Origin: Planctomycetota bacterium
Lineage (GTDB): Bacteria > Planctomycetota > J058 > JAJDCP01
Reading direction: 5' to 3'
Assembly (NCBI GenBank): GCA_029260765.1
Contig: JAJDCP010000098.1
Coordinates: forward strand, 22,982 to 86,981
DNA: 64,000 nt
The notes below the pieces were generated by a model. That model had not been told where the DNA came from. It saw only the letters and a list, made by a program, of their open reading frames with translations, and ran no database searches. A program made the translations under genes and the position numbers. This document shows positions 36,209 through 45,283 of the stretch, in pieces (within the stretch, counting starts at the first letter, position 1; each line of letters begins with the position of its first letter).

Positions 36209-37087
36209 ATGCGCTATCTGGTAACCACCCTCAGCCTGTTGAGCCTGGGCCTCGCCCAGCAGATGCCCGACCCCGAGCTCCCCGATGTGCTGTCGGGTTT
36301 CGCGGGCGAACTGAGCGGGCAGGTGATCGCGATCTACGACCAGGGCTTCAGCCTCGAAGTCGCCGACGTTGCCAGCGTCTGGCGCCACAGTGACGCGTCC
36401 GACCCTCAGGCTGCGGTCGGCCGCACACTGTTGATCAACCTCCGCTGGGAGAAGGACGACCAGGGCGGCTGGCGTATGGTGCCTCGCCAACTCCGTTGGC
36501 TGCGTCTGTTGCGAGCGGGCGACCCGGTGCGGGTGGACCTGGCGAACCGCGAAGGGGCGCGTTTGCACCTGATGGAGCTGAACCAGGAGCAGCGCGAGGC
36601 CGTCGAACGGGGCCATATCGAACGCGGCGACGAGCACGCTCGCGAAGAGCAAGAACGGGAAGAGCACGCTCGCGAAGAGCACGAACGGGAAGAGCGCGAC
36701 CAACCGCGCGAAGCCCGTGACCGCCAGGAGCTCAGTGAACTGCCCGAAGCCGAGCTGCCCGAAGCGCTACGGGGCTTCAGCGGCATGCTGCATGGTGAGG
36801 TCGTGCGCATCGGCGAGCTCGGCTTCGTGCTGGCAGTCGACGACGTCCGCAAGATCTGGCGGGGCAATCAGGCCTCCGATCCACAGGCGGCCGTAGGCCG
36901 TGAACTGTTGATCAACGTGCAGTGGACCGAGGGGGATGGCGGGCGCTGGCACCCGGTCGAGCAGCACCTGCGCTGGTTGCGCAGCCTGCGTAGCGGAGAC
37001 GAGGTCTCGATCGAGGTCCGCAACGACGAAGCTCAACGTCTGCACATCCTCGAGCTCAGCAAGGAACAGCGGCGGGCCAGGGACTAA
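36209..37087 (+). CDS. Secreted protein with two copies of an unknown domain and a charged helical linker
   Basis: Predicted 292 residues. ATG 36209 with GGAGGA four bases upstream is preferred to an ATG at 36191. Signal peptide to about residue 18. Two domains of about 100 residues are roughly half identical: both have LP..L.GF.G.L.G.V..I, then ASDPQAAVGR.LLIN..W, LRWLR.LR.GD and R..RLH..EL...QR. Between them (about 130-185) lies a Glu/Arg/His-rich helix with a 30-base tandem repeat in the DNA. I do not know the domain. The conserved short strands suggest a small beta barrel. Confidence 0.75.
   Translation: MRYLVTTLSLLSLGLAQQMPDPELPDVLSGFAGELSGQVIAIYDQGFSLEVADVASVWRHSDASDPQAAVGRTLLINLRWEKDDQGGWRMVPRQLRWLRLLRAGDPVRVDLANREGARLHLMELNQEQREAVERGHIERGDEHAREEQEREEHAREEHEREERDQPREARDRQELSELPEAELPEALRGFSGMLHGEVVRIGELGFVLAVDDVRKIWRGNQASDPQAAVGRELLINVQWTEGDGGRWHPVEQHLRWLRSLRSGDEVSIEVRNDEAQRLHILELSKEQRRARD
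36632..36691 (+). repeat. In-frame 30-base tandem repeat in the linker
   Basis: 36632-36661 and 36662-36691 differ at one base and encode EHAREEQERE / EHAREEHERE, part of the charged helical linker. Confidence 0.85.
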
Positions 37088-37159
37088 GGTATCCCGGAAG
37101 CCCCGGGCCATCCCGGAGTGTTCCTGCTATCGTGCAAGGGGAACTTCGAGGTGCATCCG

Positions 37160-39367
37160 ATGCTCGCCAACGCCACCAGCTCCGACCGCTTTCCTTTCCT
37201 GGTCGCCGGTTTCGGAGCCGCCATGCTCGGCATTCTCGCCGCCGTGATCAGCCATGGTCCGCTTCCCAGCACCGCCGCCGCGGGCCTGCAAGGCGCACCC
37301 GAGCCGGCGGCTGCGCAAGATGTCGACCCGACGCCGGCGCCGGCAGTTGCCCCAGAGCTCGAGCCGCGCCCGGAGCCCGCGGTCGTGCCTGAACCCGGGC
37401 TCTCGCTGCTGCCGACGCCGGATGTAGACAGGCCTGTAGAGCAGCCTGCTCCCGTGATGTCCGCGAGTGACGACCCCTCGATGCAGGCTTTCGATGAGGT
37501 CCGCAAGTGGATGGTCTGGCATCCTCTCGAGCTATTGGAGGCCGAGCGCAGATTTGCTGCCGTCGAGAGCGACTACCCCGGCAGCATCGGCGCCGAGGCC
37601 GCCCACAACTACTACGTCCAGGTGCTGGCCAAGGCCGCCGAACGGGCCGCGCGCACCCGCGCCAGCCTTCAGGAGAGCGCCGACTCGCTGATGCAAGATG
37701 GCGAGTGTGCCAGCGCCGCGCAGCTGTTCCTCGACGAAGCCGCGCTGTTTCCAGACTCTCTGCGTGGCCCTTTCGAGGCCGCCGCTGAGGCCCTGTCGAT
37801 GCGCTGCCGCGCGAGCCTTGAGCGTGAGCTGGCGGCGATCGACGATCCTGCCGAACGCCAGCTGCTGTTGAGCAGCCATCGCGAGCGCGCCACCCCCGAT
37901 GTGCGTGCGGCCATCGACGGGCTGATCGCTGAGCTGGCGCTCGAGGAAGACCTGCTGGAGCAGACCGACGCCTTCGGACAGCTGCGGAGCGATGTGCTCG
38001 ACATGCTGGCAGCCGGCAATTTCGAGGGGGCGCGCAAAGCGGTGCTCGCGCATCCCGAGAGCGCGTCCCGTTCGCTCAAGCGCAAGCTACGCACATTGAG
38101 CGAGGGCGTGATCGCGGTCGCCGACGAGGCAGCGCGTGTGCACGCAACCCTCAGCGACAAGCTCGACAGCCGCATGCAGCTCGAGCGTGCCGACGCCAGC
38201 AAGCTGACGGGACGCCTGCAGCAAGTCAGCTCCGACCTGCGCTTGACTCTCAAAGGGGAATCCTGGCCCATCGGCCTGGACGAGATCTCTGAGGCCAGTC
38301 TAGACAGCTTGCTGCGCGCACCGGAGACCAGGCAAGAGTGGATCGCACGCACAGCGCTGTATGCCGCGTGCGGCTTTGCAGACACGGTTGAGCGCGCGTT
38401 GCAGAGCCCCTTGGCCCAACCCGTCGCGGGGGTGTCGATCCGTGGCCTGTTGTTGCACGCCCAGAGCTTCCGCGCCGAGAGCGCGTTCGCCGAGCTGAGG
38501 GCGCAAACCAGCAGCCACGCACAAGCCTCTCATGCCCGCCGCTTCCTCGACCGGCATGCCCAGAGCGCCTGGACCTGGAAGAACCGCCAGCAGGTGACTC
38601 CCGTGGTGCGCGAGATTCTGATCGACGCCGCGCTGCGGGAAGACCCCTCGGCGTACTTTGCGGGCAGTCTGAAACTCGAAAGCGATGGGCGGGTCGCCCT
38701 GGCCTACGATTTCGAGCTGCCCAGCGAGCTCGATGACTTCAGCATCGAGCGCCCCAGCGAAGCACTGCCCGGGGCCGGCAGCGTGCTCCTCAAGGGCGAG
38801 ATGCGCCACCGTGCCCGCTTCACCGGACCGCTGGAGGTCGCGCTACGCTTCGCCATCGACTGGGAAGGCGAGGTGCTGCCCGGCGAGCTGCGCGAGCTGC
38901 GTCGGGATCAGGTCGGCAGCCTGTTGTTCGAGCTGTATAGCGGCGGCCCACGCAGCGCACATTTCGTGCTCTGGAGCCGCGATGAGATCGAGGAAGACCT
39001 CAACGGAGACGGCGAGCTCGAGAACATCCCCCGGCCCTGCCACACGCTGGCGCGTAGAGAGGATCTGATCGAAGGTCTGGAGGACGCCACACGCGCGGCG
39101 CCTCCCTACCAGAAGAAGGTCTACGAGCTGGTCTGCAATGCCGACGAGAACCACATCGAGCTCAAGCTGGCAGGCAAAGACCTGTTCGACCGCCAGATCG
39201 ACCTGCCCGGCACTGCGGGCAGCCTGGTGCTGGGAGCGATCAACACCTGGCGGATGCGCATCGACGCGCTGGTGATCCGCGGCAGAATCGACCCTGACTG
39301 GCTGCGTGAGAAGGTCGCGGCGGGCGTCGAGGAAGAGCTGCGCGCCAGCCTGCGACGGGTGCGCTGA
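37160..39367 (+). CDS. Large membrane-anchored protein with helical repeats and a beta-rich C-terminal domain
   Basis: Predicted 735 residues from ATG 37160 (a GTG at 37151 is the alternative). A signal anchor at about 10-30 (FPFLVAGFGAAMLGILAAVI) is followed by a Pro/Glu/Ala linker (35-100). The next 350 residues are helical with TPR-like spacing (LLEAERRFAAVESDYPGS, SAAQLFLDEAALFPDS). From about 490 the sequence is beta-rich (DGRVALAYDFELPSELDDF, and the ending GSLVLGAINTWRMRIDALVI), which recalls a concanavalin/LamG-like sandwich. Assignment of that fold is inference. It is five bases from the FUSC-like gene, so the two are likely cotranscribed. Confidence 0.75.
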   Translation: MLANATSSDRFPFLVAGFGAAMLGILAAVISHGPLPSTAAAGLQGAPEPAAAQDVDPTPAPAVAPELEPRPEPAVVPEPGLSLLPTPDVDRPVEQPAPVMSASDDPSMQAFDEVRKWMVWHPLELLEAERRFAAVESDYPGSIGAEAAHNYYVQVLAKAAERAARTRASLQESADSLMQDGECASAAQLFLDEAALFPDSLRGPFEAAAEALSMRCRASLERELAAIDDPAERQLLLSSHRERATPDVRAAIDGLIAELALEEDLLEQTDAFGQLRSDVLDMLAAGNFEGARKAVLAHPESASRSLKRKLRTLSEGVIAVADEAARVHATLSDKLDSRMQLERADASKLTGRLQQVSSDLRLTLKGESWPIGLDEISEASLDSLLRAPETRQEWIARTALYAACGFADTVERALQSPLAQPVAGVSIRGLLLHAQSFRAESAFAELRAQTSSHAQASHARRFLDRHAQSAWTWKNRQQVTPVVREILIDAALREDPSAYFAGSLKLESDGRVALAYDFELPSELDDFSIERPSEALPGAGSVLLKGEMRHRARFTGPLEVALRFAIDWEGEVLPGELRELRRDQVGSLLFELYSGGPRSAHFVLWSRDEIEEDLNGDGELENIPRPCHTLARREDLIEGLEDATRAAPPYQKKVYELVCNADENHIELKLAGKDLFDRQIDLPGTAGSLVLGAINTWRMRIDALVIRGRIDPDWLREKVAAGVEEELRASLRRVR

Positions 39368-39372
39368 ACCTG

Positions 39373-40275
39373 GTGGCCCACCTGACCCGCGCGCTCCCCC
39401 CGCTCTCCCACCCGGGGTTCCTGGCTGTGAAGGCCGGGCTGGCAGCTCTGCTCGCCCTGGCTTTGAACCACCTGCTCGACAACCCGGACGCGGTGTCCGC
39501 CAGCTTCGTCGCCGTGCTGTGCGTCAGTCCGACCCTGTTGATGGGCCTGAAACGAGCCGGCCAGCAGTTGATCGGCAGTCTGCTGGGCGGCGTCTGCGGT
39601 TGCCTGGCGATGCTGGCCGGGCTCGCTCCTGAGATCGGAATCCCCGTGGCAGTCGGGCTGTCCGTGCTGGCCAGTCTGCAGCTGGGCTTCGAGCTGGCGT
39701 GGCCGGCCACAGCCTTCAGCGCCCTATTCCTGCAGGCGGTGCCTCGCGGCTCGCCCCTGGAGACCTTCGGCGTGCGGCTGGTGTCCATCGGCATCGCCGC
39801 CTGCAGCGGTCTGCTGGTCAACGCGTTGGTGTCTGCGGGCTCGTATGCCAGGCTGTTCGCACGCAGGCTGCGGGTGGTCGAGGCGCATGCCGAGGCCGCG
39901 TTGCAAGCCGCCGCCGAGCGAGGAGACCACGCCCCCTGTGAAGCGGCCCTGGCGTTGCTCAACCGCGCGGCTGCTGAGTGGACGAGCGCGCTACGTGAGC
40001 TGGGCTGGCGGCAGCGGCCGGTGCTCGAAGCCCGGCTGCGCAACGGCGCCTTGCGGCTCGCGGCCTGGCGCCGCTTGCTGCGGGGCAGCCTCGAGCTCGC
40101 GGCTGCGGCCCCCGAGGCCAGCGTCACACCAGAGAACCAGGCCCGCCTGGCCGCCTGGCTCTGGCGGCCCGACGCACAACCTCCCGAAGGCCTGCCCGCT
40201 GCGCTGCAGCCTCTTGCCGAGCGCATGGGCCAGCTGCGGCGCGAGCTGGGTTACACCGATACCGCCAGTCCCTGA
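39373..40275 (+). CDS. FUSC / aromatic acid exporter-like membrane protein
   Basis: Predicted 300 residues from a GTG at 39373. Five hydrophobic segments fill residues 15-150 (VKAGLAALLALALNHLLDNP, SFVAVLCVSPTLLMGLKRA, IGSLLGGVCGCLAMLAGLA), matching the N-terminal half of FUSC/ArAE proteins, where G..R..G...G...G phrases are typical. The C-terminal 150 residues are a soluble Ala/Leu/Arg-rich helical region. Canonical FUSC transporters have two such halves, so this single-half protein would need to oligomerise. The stop overlaps the tail of the convergent GNAT gene by 25 bases. Confidence 0.7.
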   Translation: MAHLTRALPPLSHPGFLAVKAGLAALLALALNHLLDNPDAVSASFVAVLCVSPTLLMGLKRAGQQLIGSLLGGVCGCLAMLAGLAPEIGIPVAVGLSVLASLQLGFELAWPATAFSALFLQAVPRGSPLETFGVRLVSIGIAACSGLLVNALVSAGSYARLFARRLRVVEAHAEAALQAAAERGDHAPCEAALALLNRAAAEWTSALRELGWRQRPVLEARLRNGALRLAAWRRLLRGSLELAAAAPEASVTPENQARLAAWLWRPDAQPPEGLPAALQPLAERMGQLRRELGYTDTASP

Positions 40276-41081
40276 GCGGGCCGCACCATGGTCACCTTGG
40301 TGTAGGCGAGCGCAAATCCCAACCGGCGCGCATTCCGTCCGGTGGGGATGCCCGGTTCGCCGTGGATCACCACCAAGCCACAGCCTGCCTCCCGCGCGGC
40401 TTCCATACGCCGGACCATCAACGCGAGTTGGATGCCCCGGCGGCGCGCTTCAGGCATCACGCTGGTTCCGACCAAGCAAGAGACGTCTGGGCGGATCTCG
40501 ACGCCGCCCCCTCCCACGGGCCTGCCATCGAGCAAGGCGAGAAAGCTGGCGATGCACGGATGCTCGGCCACCCGCCGCGTGATGCTCTCGAACACGCTGG
40601 AGATCGGCTGACCCTCGGGGCGGAAGCCGATCGTAGAGACCTCAACGAATTCCGTGACCATTGCCGCGTCTGTGGCATCGAGCTGCTGCAGCACCAGGCC
40701 CTCCGGCCAGCCGTGTGGAAGCTCGGCGCGCAGGTCTTCCCCGAGCCCGAGCTGACGGTAGTAGACCTCTTCGAAGCTGCGCAGCACGAAGCCGCGGGCG
40801 GCCAAACCGCGCACCAGAGTCTCGTCGGCAAAAGGAGCGACCTCGACGCGCGGTTCGACTTTCCGTTCGCCATAGAACGCCACCAGCCGGTCGAGCTCGG
40901 CATCGCTGATCGGACGGCCCATCGCCAGTCCGCAGGCCTGGTTGGCCCAGGACCCGGGAGCGTCGAAGCTCAACCACCCGCCTGCCAGGGCCTCGGCCTC
41001 GCGGGCGACCTCCGCGATCCCGACGGCCTGGCGAGCCTCTTCGCGGCAGGCGATCTCGTAGAAGGAGAGTGTCGACGACAC
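40251..41081 (-). CDS. GNAT-family acetyltransferase
   Basis: Predicted 276 residues from a GTG at 41081, five bases after the stop of the HAD phosphatase gene. Residues 1-130 form an N-terminal region unique to a subset of GNAT proteins. The acetyl-CoA-binding domain is in the second half: FLALLDGRPVGGGGVEI, then CLVGTSVMPEARRRGIQLALMVRRMEAAREAG (the V.P..R..G motif A), and NARRLGFALAY near the end. The acceptor is unknown. Confidence 0.82.
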   Translation of the reverse strand: MSSTLSFYEIACREEARQAVGIAEVAREAEALAGGWLSFDAPGSWANQACGLAMGRPISDAELDRLVAFYGERKVEPRVEVAPFADETLVRGLAARGFVLRSFEEVYYRQLGLGEDLRAELPHGWPEGLVLQQLDATDAAMVTEFVEVSTIGFRPEGQPISSVFESITRRVAEHPCIASFLALLDGRPVGGGGVEIRPDVSCLVGTSVMPEARRRGIQLALMVRRMEAAREAGCGLVVIHGEPGIPTGRNARRLGFALAYTKVTMVRPAQGLAVSV

Positions 41082-41086
41082 CTCGC

Positions 41087-42352
41087 TCAGTACCCGATGA
41101 TGCGGAGGACCCGGTAGCCCCAACGTTCCACGCTGGCATCGCTGACCAATGCCAACCAGACCCGCTCGCCGGGCACCCAAAGCGTTGCCCCCGCCAGGTC
41201 GAGGCCGGTGTAGCCGCGGCCGCCGTGCAAGCGTCCCTGCTCGTCGAAGATGTAGACCAGGTCCCAGCCCGCTTCAAGCTCGCTCAACGGGTCGAACTCG
41301 AGCGCCAGGTTTCCGGCACCGGGCACCCAGTACTGCTTCCATTGCAGCAGATTGGGACCGTAGGGATGGGCCGACTCGGGCAGGGTGTGGGCCGGGTTGA
41401 TGTTGGGCATGAACTGCAGATCGAAGGAGTGCGAAGAATAGTCGCCCTGGATGGCCTGCGTGCCCGACTGGCCTGCGTTGGAGCCGATGATCCAGGTCTG
41501 TGCCTTGGGGATGCCGACCGCCTCGAAGGCCTCTATGTCACTGGTGGCGTTCCCGTAGGCAGCCACGATCTCGATGCCCAGATCGTTCACCCAGTGCTCC
41601 AGCTGCGCGATCTTGTATTGGCGCGTGTTCGAACCCGGCAACGACTGGCTGTTGCTGCTGGTCGTGCGCAGAATCCCCTCGGGCAGGTTGTGCGTGTGCA
41701 GCCAGTCGCGGGTGCGGTCGGCCGTCCAATACGGCCGCCCGGTGACATACAACACCTGATAGCCGTACAACGCGTACTGCTGAACCACTGCGGCCGCGTG
41801 CCCGTAGATGTCCGCCTCGTCCAGCCGCAGGTAGTCTTCGAAGACCTGTAGATCGTCGGTGGTCAGCGTGCCATCGATATCGAAGACCACCGCCTTGCGG
41901 CCAGGCGCCACCACATTCAGGTAGCCGTAGGCCGATGACAGGTCCCCGACCGCGACCATTTTGATCAGGTAGGACCCCGCGGGCCGTGGCTGCACCTGCA
42001 CGAACACCTTGCCATCGCTGTTGGTCCGATAACGCCCGAGGCTTTCCCACAGGCTTGTGCCCGGATCGTACAGGTAGGCCTCGACGTTTTCGTCTTCGAG
42101 GTCTTTGTGGGCCACCGACGAGTAGTCGAACTTGCCGACCAACTCTGCTGGCTGGCCGACGTTGACGACCTGGTCGTGGATCATGTGATGGGGCGAACCC
42201 AAAGCCACCACGAAGTACGTGCGCCAGTGGCGCCAATTCTCGCGGGCCGGGTTCTGCAGAGCGGGCACCTGGCTGGGAGACAGGCCAAACTGCGCCGACA
42301 GTGAGCCACTGAGGAAGAGCAGCAGGCAAGCGAGCTTCAGGGGACGCTTCAT
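41087..42352 (-). CDS. Secreted lipin/LNS2-like HAD phosphatase
   Basis: Predicted 421 residues. ATG 42352 has AAGGA upstream inside a palindromic repeat (42360-42381). Signal peptide to about residue 21 (LSAQ). Residues about 45-140 are a beta sandwich. The HAD domain starts with VVFDIDGTLTTDD, the DxDGT nucleophile motif of the lipin/Smp2 family, followed by VLYVTGRPYW, GILRTTSSNSQS and AYGNATSDIEAF (motif IV). Bacterial homologues hydrolyse phosphate esters, and phosphatidate has been suggested for lipins; the substrate here is unproved. The last 90 residues are a beta domain. It overlaps no gene but is tightly linked to the GNAT gene downstream. Confidence 0.87.
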   Translation of the reverse strand: MKRPLKLACLLLFLSGSLSAQFGLSPSQVPALQNPARENWRHWRTYFVVALGSPHHMIHDQVVNVGQPAELVGKFDYSSVAHKDLEDENVEAYLYDPGTSLWESLGRYRTNSDGKVFVQVQPRPAGSYLIKMVAVGDLSSAYGYLNVVAPGRKAVVFDIDGTLTTDDLQVFEDYLRLDEADIYGHAAAVVQQYALYGYQVLYVTGRPYWTADRTRDWLHTHNLPEGILRTTSSNSQSLPGSNTRQYKIAQLEHWVNDLGIEIVAAYGNATSDIEAFEAVGIPKAQTWIIGSNAGQSGTQAIQGDYSSHSFDLQFMPNINPAHTLPESAHPYGPNLLQWKQYWVPGAGNLALEFDPLSELEAGWDLVYIFDEQGRLHGGRGYTGLDLAGATLWVPGERVWLALVSDASVERWGYRVLRIIGY

Positions 42353-42359
42353 GGATGTT

Positions 42360-42381
42360 CCTTGGCAAGGCCTTGGCAAGG
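42360..42381 (-). repeat. Tandem palindromic 11-mers covering a Shine-Dalgarno
   Basis: CCTTGGCAAGG occurs twice back to back (42360-42370, 42371-42381). In the minus-strand mRNA the 22 bases can fold on themselves into a stem of about eight pairs with one mismatch. The last CAAGG of the stem provides the AAGGA Shine-Dalgarno of the HAD phosphatase gene, so folding would hide it. Confidence 0.6.
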
Positions 42382-42599
42382 CGGAGAGTCGGAAAAGTAC
42401 CTCTAGGTATCTATCATAGCCAACTTGGGCACCTTTCCGTACAGATTTTCTCCTGCCGGACGCCGTTCTGCAAGGCTGTTCGGGAACCGGACACTCCGTG
42501 CCAGGAAGAGTCGCCTCTCGCCGCCAGGCGGGCCGGATGTGCAGCCGGCACGCGGTATGCGGATGCCGGGCAGACACTCCGGCTTGACGAGGAAACATC

Positions 42600-44864
42600 A
42601 TGCGGCGTTGGACTATCCTGCTTCCCCTGCTCTTGGCGCTGGGATGCGGGGGGAGCGGCTCGGGGGCGAGCAGTCAGGGAAGCGGGGGCTCTGTGTCTCC
42701 GAATCCGAATCCGAACCCGAACCCGAATCCGAATCCGAACCCGAATCCGAACCCGAACCCGAATCCGGGGCCGACGGTTCCTGCCCTCAGTGTGCTGCAC
42801 GCGGACACTTTGGCCGTCCTGGCGGCCGACATCGATGCGCTGTTCAATACGGCCGCGCTGCAGGGGCGCACGGTCTCGGCATTGATCATCGATGCGGCGA
42901 CCGGCCAGCAGGTCTATGCCCAGAACCCCGATCTTCCCCAGATTCCCGCTTCGAATACGAAGATGTTCACGACCGCCGCCTCCCTGGCGGTGTTGGGGTC
43001 TGAACATCGCCTGCGCACCGAGCTGGCAGCCGACGGCAGCATCGACCCACAGGGCACTCTGCAGGGCGATCTCTATCTGCAGGGCGGCCACGACTTCACC
43101 TGGTCGGACCGTTTCTATTCCCACGCCGACTTCGTGCTCGAACAGCTGGTGGAGGCTCTGTATACAGAGGGCCTGCGGGCGGTTGCGGGCGATCTGTGGA
43201 TCGTCGGGGAGCCGATCTACGACCCCTTGTGGTGGGCCGCGCTGGATGCGGACGCAGAACGGCTCGAGGTGGGCGGCCGTCTGCAAAACCTGCTCGCCGC
43301 GCGCGGCATCAACCTGGCAGGATCGTTGCATCGCTCCGCCAACCCCGGCTTGCCCGCTGGCAGCCAGACGTTGGCAGTCTGGGAATCACCCCCGCTGCCG
43401 GTCGGTTGCTATCCGATCGATGTCGTCAGCCACAATGAGATGGCCGACGCCCTCTGCCGTCACCTCGGTTTCACCACCCGCGGCACCAGCAGCTACAGCC
43501 ACGGGGCGGCAGAGATCCTGCGCTGGCTGGGCGACGCAGGCGTCAACACCACCGGGCTGGCGTTGAACGACGGTTCGGGCCTGTCCCGCGCCAACCAGGT
43601 CAGCGCCCGCCAGGTGATCGGTCTGCTCAGCCTGATGCAGACCCTGCCCGAGGGCGCCGTCTTCGACCAGACCCTGTCCGTGGCCGGTCTGCGTGGCACT
43701 CTGGCGAGTCGCATGACGGGAACCGATACCCGCGGGCGCGTGTGGGGCAAGACGGGCGGCCTCTCCGGCGTCACCACCCTGAGCGGGAGCCTGTTCCACC
43801 CCCACGATGGCAGGCGTTACCTGTTCTCGTTCCTGATGAACAGCGTGCCCGATCGGGACGCCGCCCGTGCTGCGCATGATCGGGCGCTCGAGCGTCTCGC
43901 CCGCCCGCTGCGCCCGGCGCTCGCTCTGCCCACGGCGCCCGAGCTGCAGAGTGTACGTCTGCAAGCGCAGGGGGCCCGGCTGTCCTGGTCAGCCGTGGCC
44001 GGCGCCCAGGGCTACCTGGTCGAAACCAGCGACGATGGTCTGGTGTTCCCTGCCGGGCAGGCGACGACCACCCGCTTGAGCGCCATCGACCTGCCGGCTC
44101 CCAGCGCGGCGCGCTGGTATCGGGTGCGCGCCTTCGATGCCCAGGCTGTGGGTCCGGCTTCGGACGTCTACGGGCTACGCCCTGGCCAGCCACGGCTGCT
44201 GCTGGTCGACGGCAACCAGCGCTGGCAGAGCGAGCCGGCGGCGGAAAACCCTCTGGCCCGCGGCCACGACTTCCTGCGCAGCTGCGGCGCCGTGCTCGAC
44301 CAGTGGGGCTTTGACTGCTGCAGCGGCGCGGAGGTTGCCGCCGGTCGCGTGCCGCTGAACGCGTATGCTGCCGTGCTCTGGTTGTTGGGCGAGGAGTCCA
44401 CCGCAGATGACAGCCTCGATGCCGCCGAACGCGCTGCGCTGCAGGCCTATCTCGGGGCGGGCGGCCGGCTGTTCATCAGCGGCGCAGAGCTGCTCTGGGA
44501 CCTCGACCAGAACGGCAGCCCGGCCGAGCAGGACTTCTGTCACCAGTGGTTGAAGGTCGCCTATGCGGGCGACGACGCCGGAACGTACCTGGCCATGGAC
44601 CAGCCCGGCGGTCCCCTCAACCTCACCACGCCGCTGCAGTTCTTCACTCCTGGCCAGCAGAAGATCGCCTACCCCGACCTGCTGCAGGCGACCGCCGGTG
44701 GCCAGCCCTGGCTCGACTACCTGGGAGGATCCGCAGGCGTGGCCGGGATCAGCTACCAGGGCGGCTATAGCCTGGTGGTGCTCGGCTTCCCCATCGAAGC
44801 TGTGGACGGGCAAGACACCCGTCGCGCCCTGTTGGCCGAGGTCCTGCGTTTCTTCGGGTTGTAG
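42600..44864 (+). CDS. PBP4-type D-alanyl-D-alanine carboxypeptidase lipoprotein with FN3-like and C-terminal GATase-like domains
   Basis: Predicted 754 residues from ATG 42600 (GAGGAAA upstream). The lipobox LALGC places a lipid at Cys16. A Pro-Asn repeat tether spans 34-55. Residues about 65-430 are an S13 (DacB/PBP4) domain with SNTK (Ser118, Lys121), SHN (277-279) and KTG (384-386), all active-site motifs present; the PBP4 insertion is short. About 440-525 is a fibronectin-III-like domain (RLSWSAVAGAQGYLVETS). Residues about 530-754 (RLLLVDGNQRWQ, VLWLLGEES, GGRLFISGAELLWDL) look like the class-I GATase/ThuA-like fold appended to other secreted planctomycete hydrolases. The protein would trim peptidoglycan stem peptides. 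Confidence 0.9.
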   Translation: MRRWTILLPLLLALGCGGSGSGASSQGSGGSVSPNPNPNPNPNPNPNPNPNPNPNPGPTVPALSVLHADTLAVLAADIDALFNTAALQGRTVSALIIDAATGQQVYAQNPDLPQIPASNTKMFTTAASLAVLGSEHRLRTELAADGSIDPQGTLQGDLYLQGGHDFTWSDRFYSHADFVLEQLVEALYTEGLRAVAGDLWIVGEPIYDPLWWAALDADAERLEVGGRLQNLLAARGINLAGSLHRSANPGLPAGSQTLAVWESPPLPVGCYPIDVVSHNEMADALCRHLGFTTRGTSSYSHGAAEILRWLGDAGVNTTGLALNDGSGLSRANQVSARQVIGLLSLMQTLPEGAVFDQTLSVAGLRGTLASRMTGTDTRGRVWGKTGGLSGVTTLSGSLFHPHDGRRYLFSFLMNSVPDRDAARAAHDRALERLARPLRPALALPTAPELQSVRLQAQGARLSWSAVAGAQGYLVETSDDGLVFPAGQATTTRLSAIDLPAPSAARWYRVRAFDAQAVGPASDVYGLRPGQPRLLLVDGNQRWQSEPAAENPLARGHDFLRSCGAVLDQWGFDCCSGAEVAAGRVPLNAYAAVLWLLGEESTADDSLDAAERAALQAYLGAGGRLFISGAELLWDLDQNGSPAEQDFCHQWLKVAYAGDDAGTYLAMDQPGGPLNLTTPLQFFTPGQQKIAYPDLLQATAGGQPWLDYLGGSAGVAGISYQGGYSLVVLGFPIEAVDGQDTRRALLAEVLRFFGL
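42699..42764 (+). repeat. Hexanucleotide repeat encoding a Pro-Asn tether
   Basis: Eleven units of CCGAAT or CCGAAC encode (Pro-Asn)11 directly after the lipobox region of the PBP4 lipoprotein. Such a tract can change length by slippage in steps of two residues without a frameshift. Confidence 0.9.
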
Positions 44865-44882
44865 GGGGCCAGGGCCAGCGCC

Positions 44883-45266
44883 TCAATACGGCTCTTTGCG
44901 GTCGGTCAAGGCGCGCGCCTTGGAGACATCGCCCAGCAACTCGACGGCCCCGCAATCGAGGCAGATGTTGGCTCGGATAGGGACATCCGCCGTCTTCAGA
45001 GTCAGGAACTTCGTGTTGGCGGGCCGGAAATACAGCTTGCCCGTCGACTGCATGCTGCCAGGTTCCAGCCGCTGCCCTCCGCAGCGCCGACATCGGGCCG
45101 TGGGGCGTGCCGGCGAAGTGGAATCCTCAGCTTCGGACTGTGGCTGGTAGTGTTGCGAAAGCAGGCGACGCAGCTCTTGTTCCATCGACCGACCCTCGGC
45201 ACGCGCGTGGGCCTTGATCCGATCGATCAGCTCGCGGGGAAGGTTGCGGATGGTGAGGCTTGCCAT
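44883..45266 (-). CDS. Ribbon-helix-helix (FitA/Arc-like) protein fused to a zinc ribbon
   Basis: Predicted 127 residues. ATG 45266 has AGGGAGA upstream. The first 38 residues, MASLTIRNLPRELIDRIKAH and on to EGRSMEQELRRLL, are a FitA-type ribbon-helix-helix DNA-binding domain, the fold of many VapB/FitA antitoxins. Residues about 56-127 contain two CxxC pairs (Cys59/Cys62 and Cys102/Cys105) as in a zinc ribbon. No toxin gene with a PIN domain lies on either side, so it is more likely an orphan repressor than half of a toxin-antitoxin pair. An AT-rich region upstream may be its operator. Confidence 0.82.
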   Translation of the reverse strand: MASLTIRNLPRELIDRIKAHARAEGRSMEQELRRLLSQHYQPQSEAEDSTSPARPTARCRRCGGQRLEPGSMQSTGKLYFRPANTKFLTLKTADVPIRANICLDCGAVELLGDVSKARALTDRKEPY

Positions 45267-45283
45267 GAGTTCTCCCTACTCGC

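Noticed and set aside
42699..42764. Possible CRISPR or minisatellite
   Set aside because: The unit is 6 bases without spacers and encodes an in-frame Pro-Asn linker.
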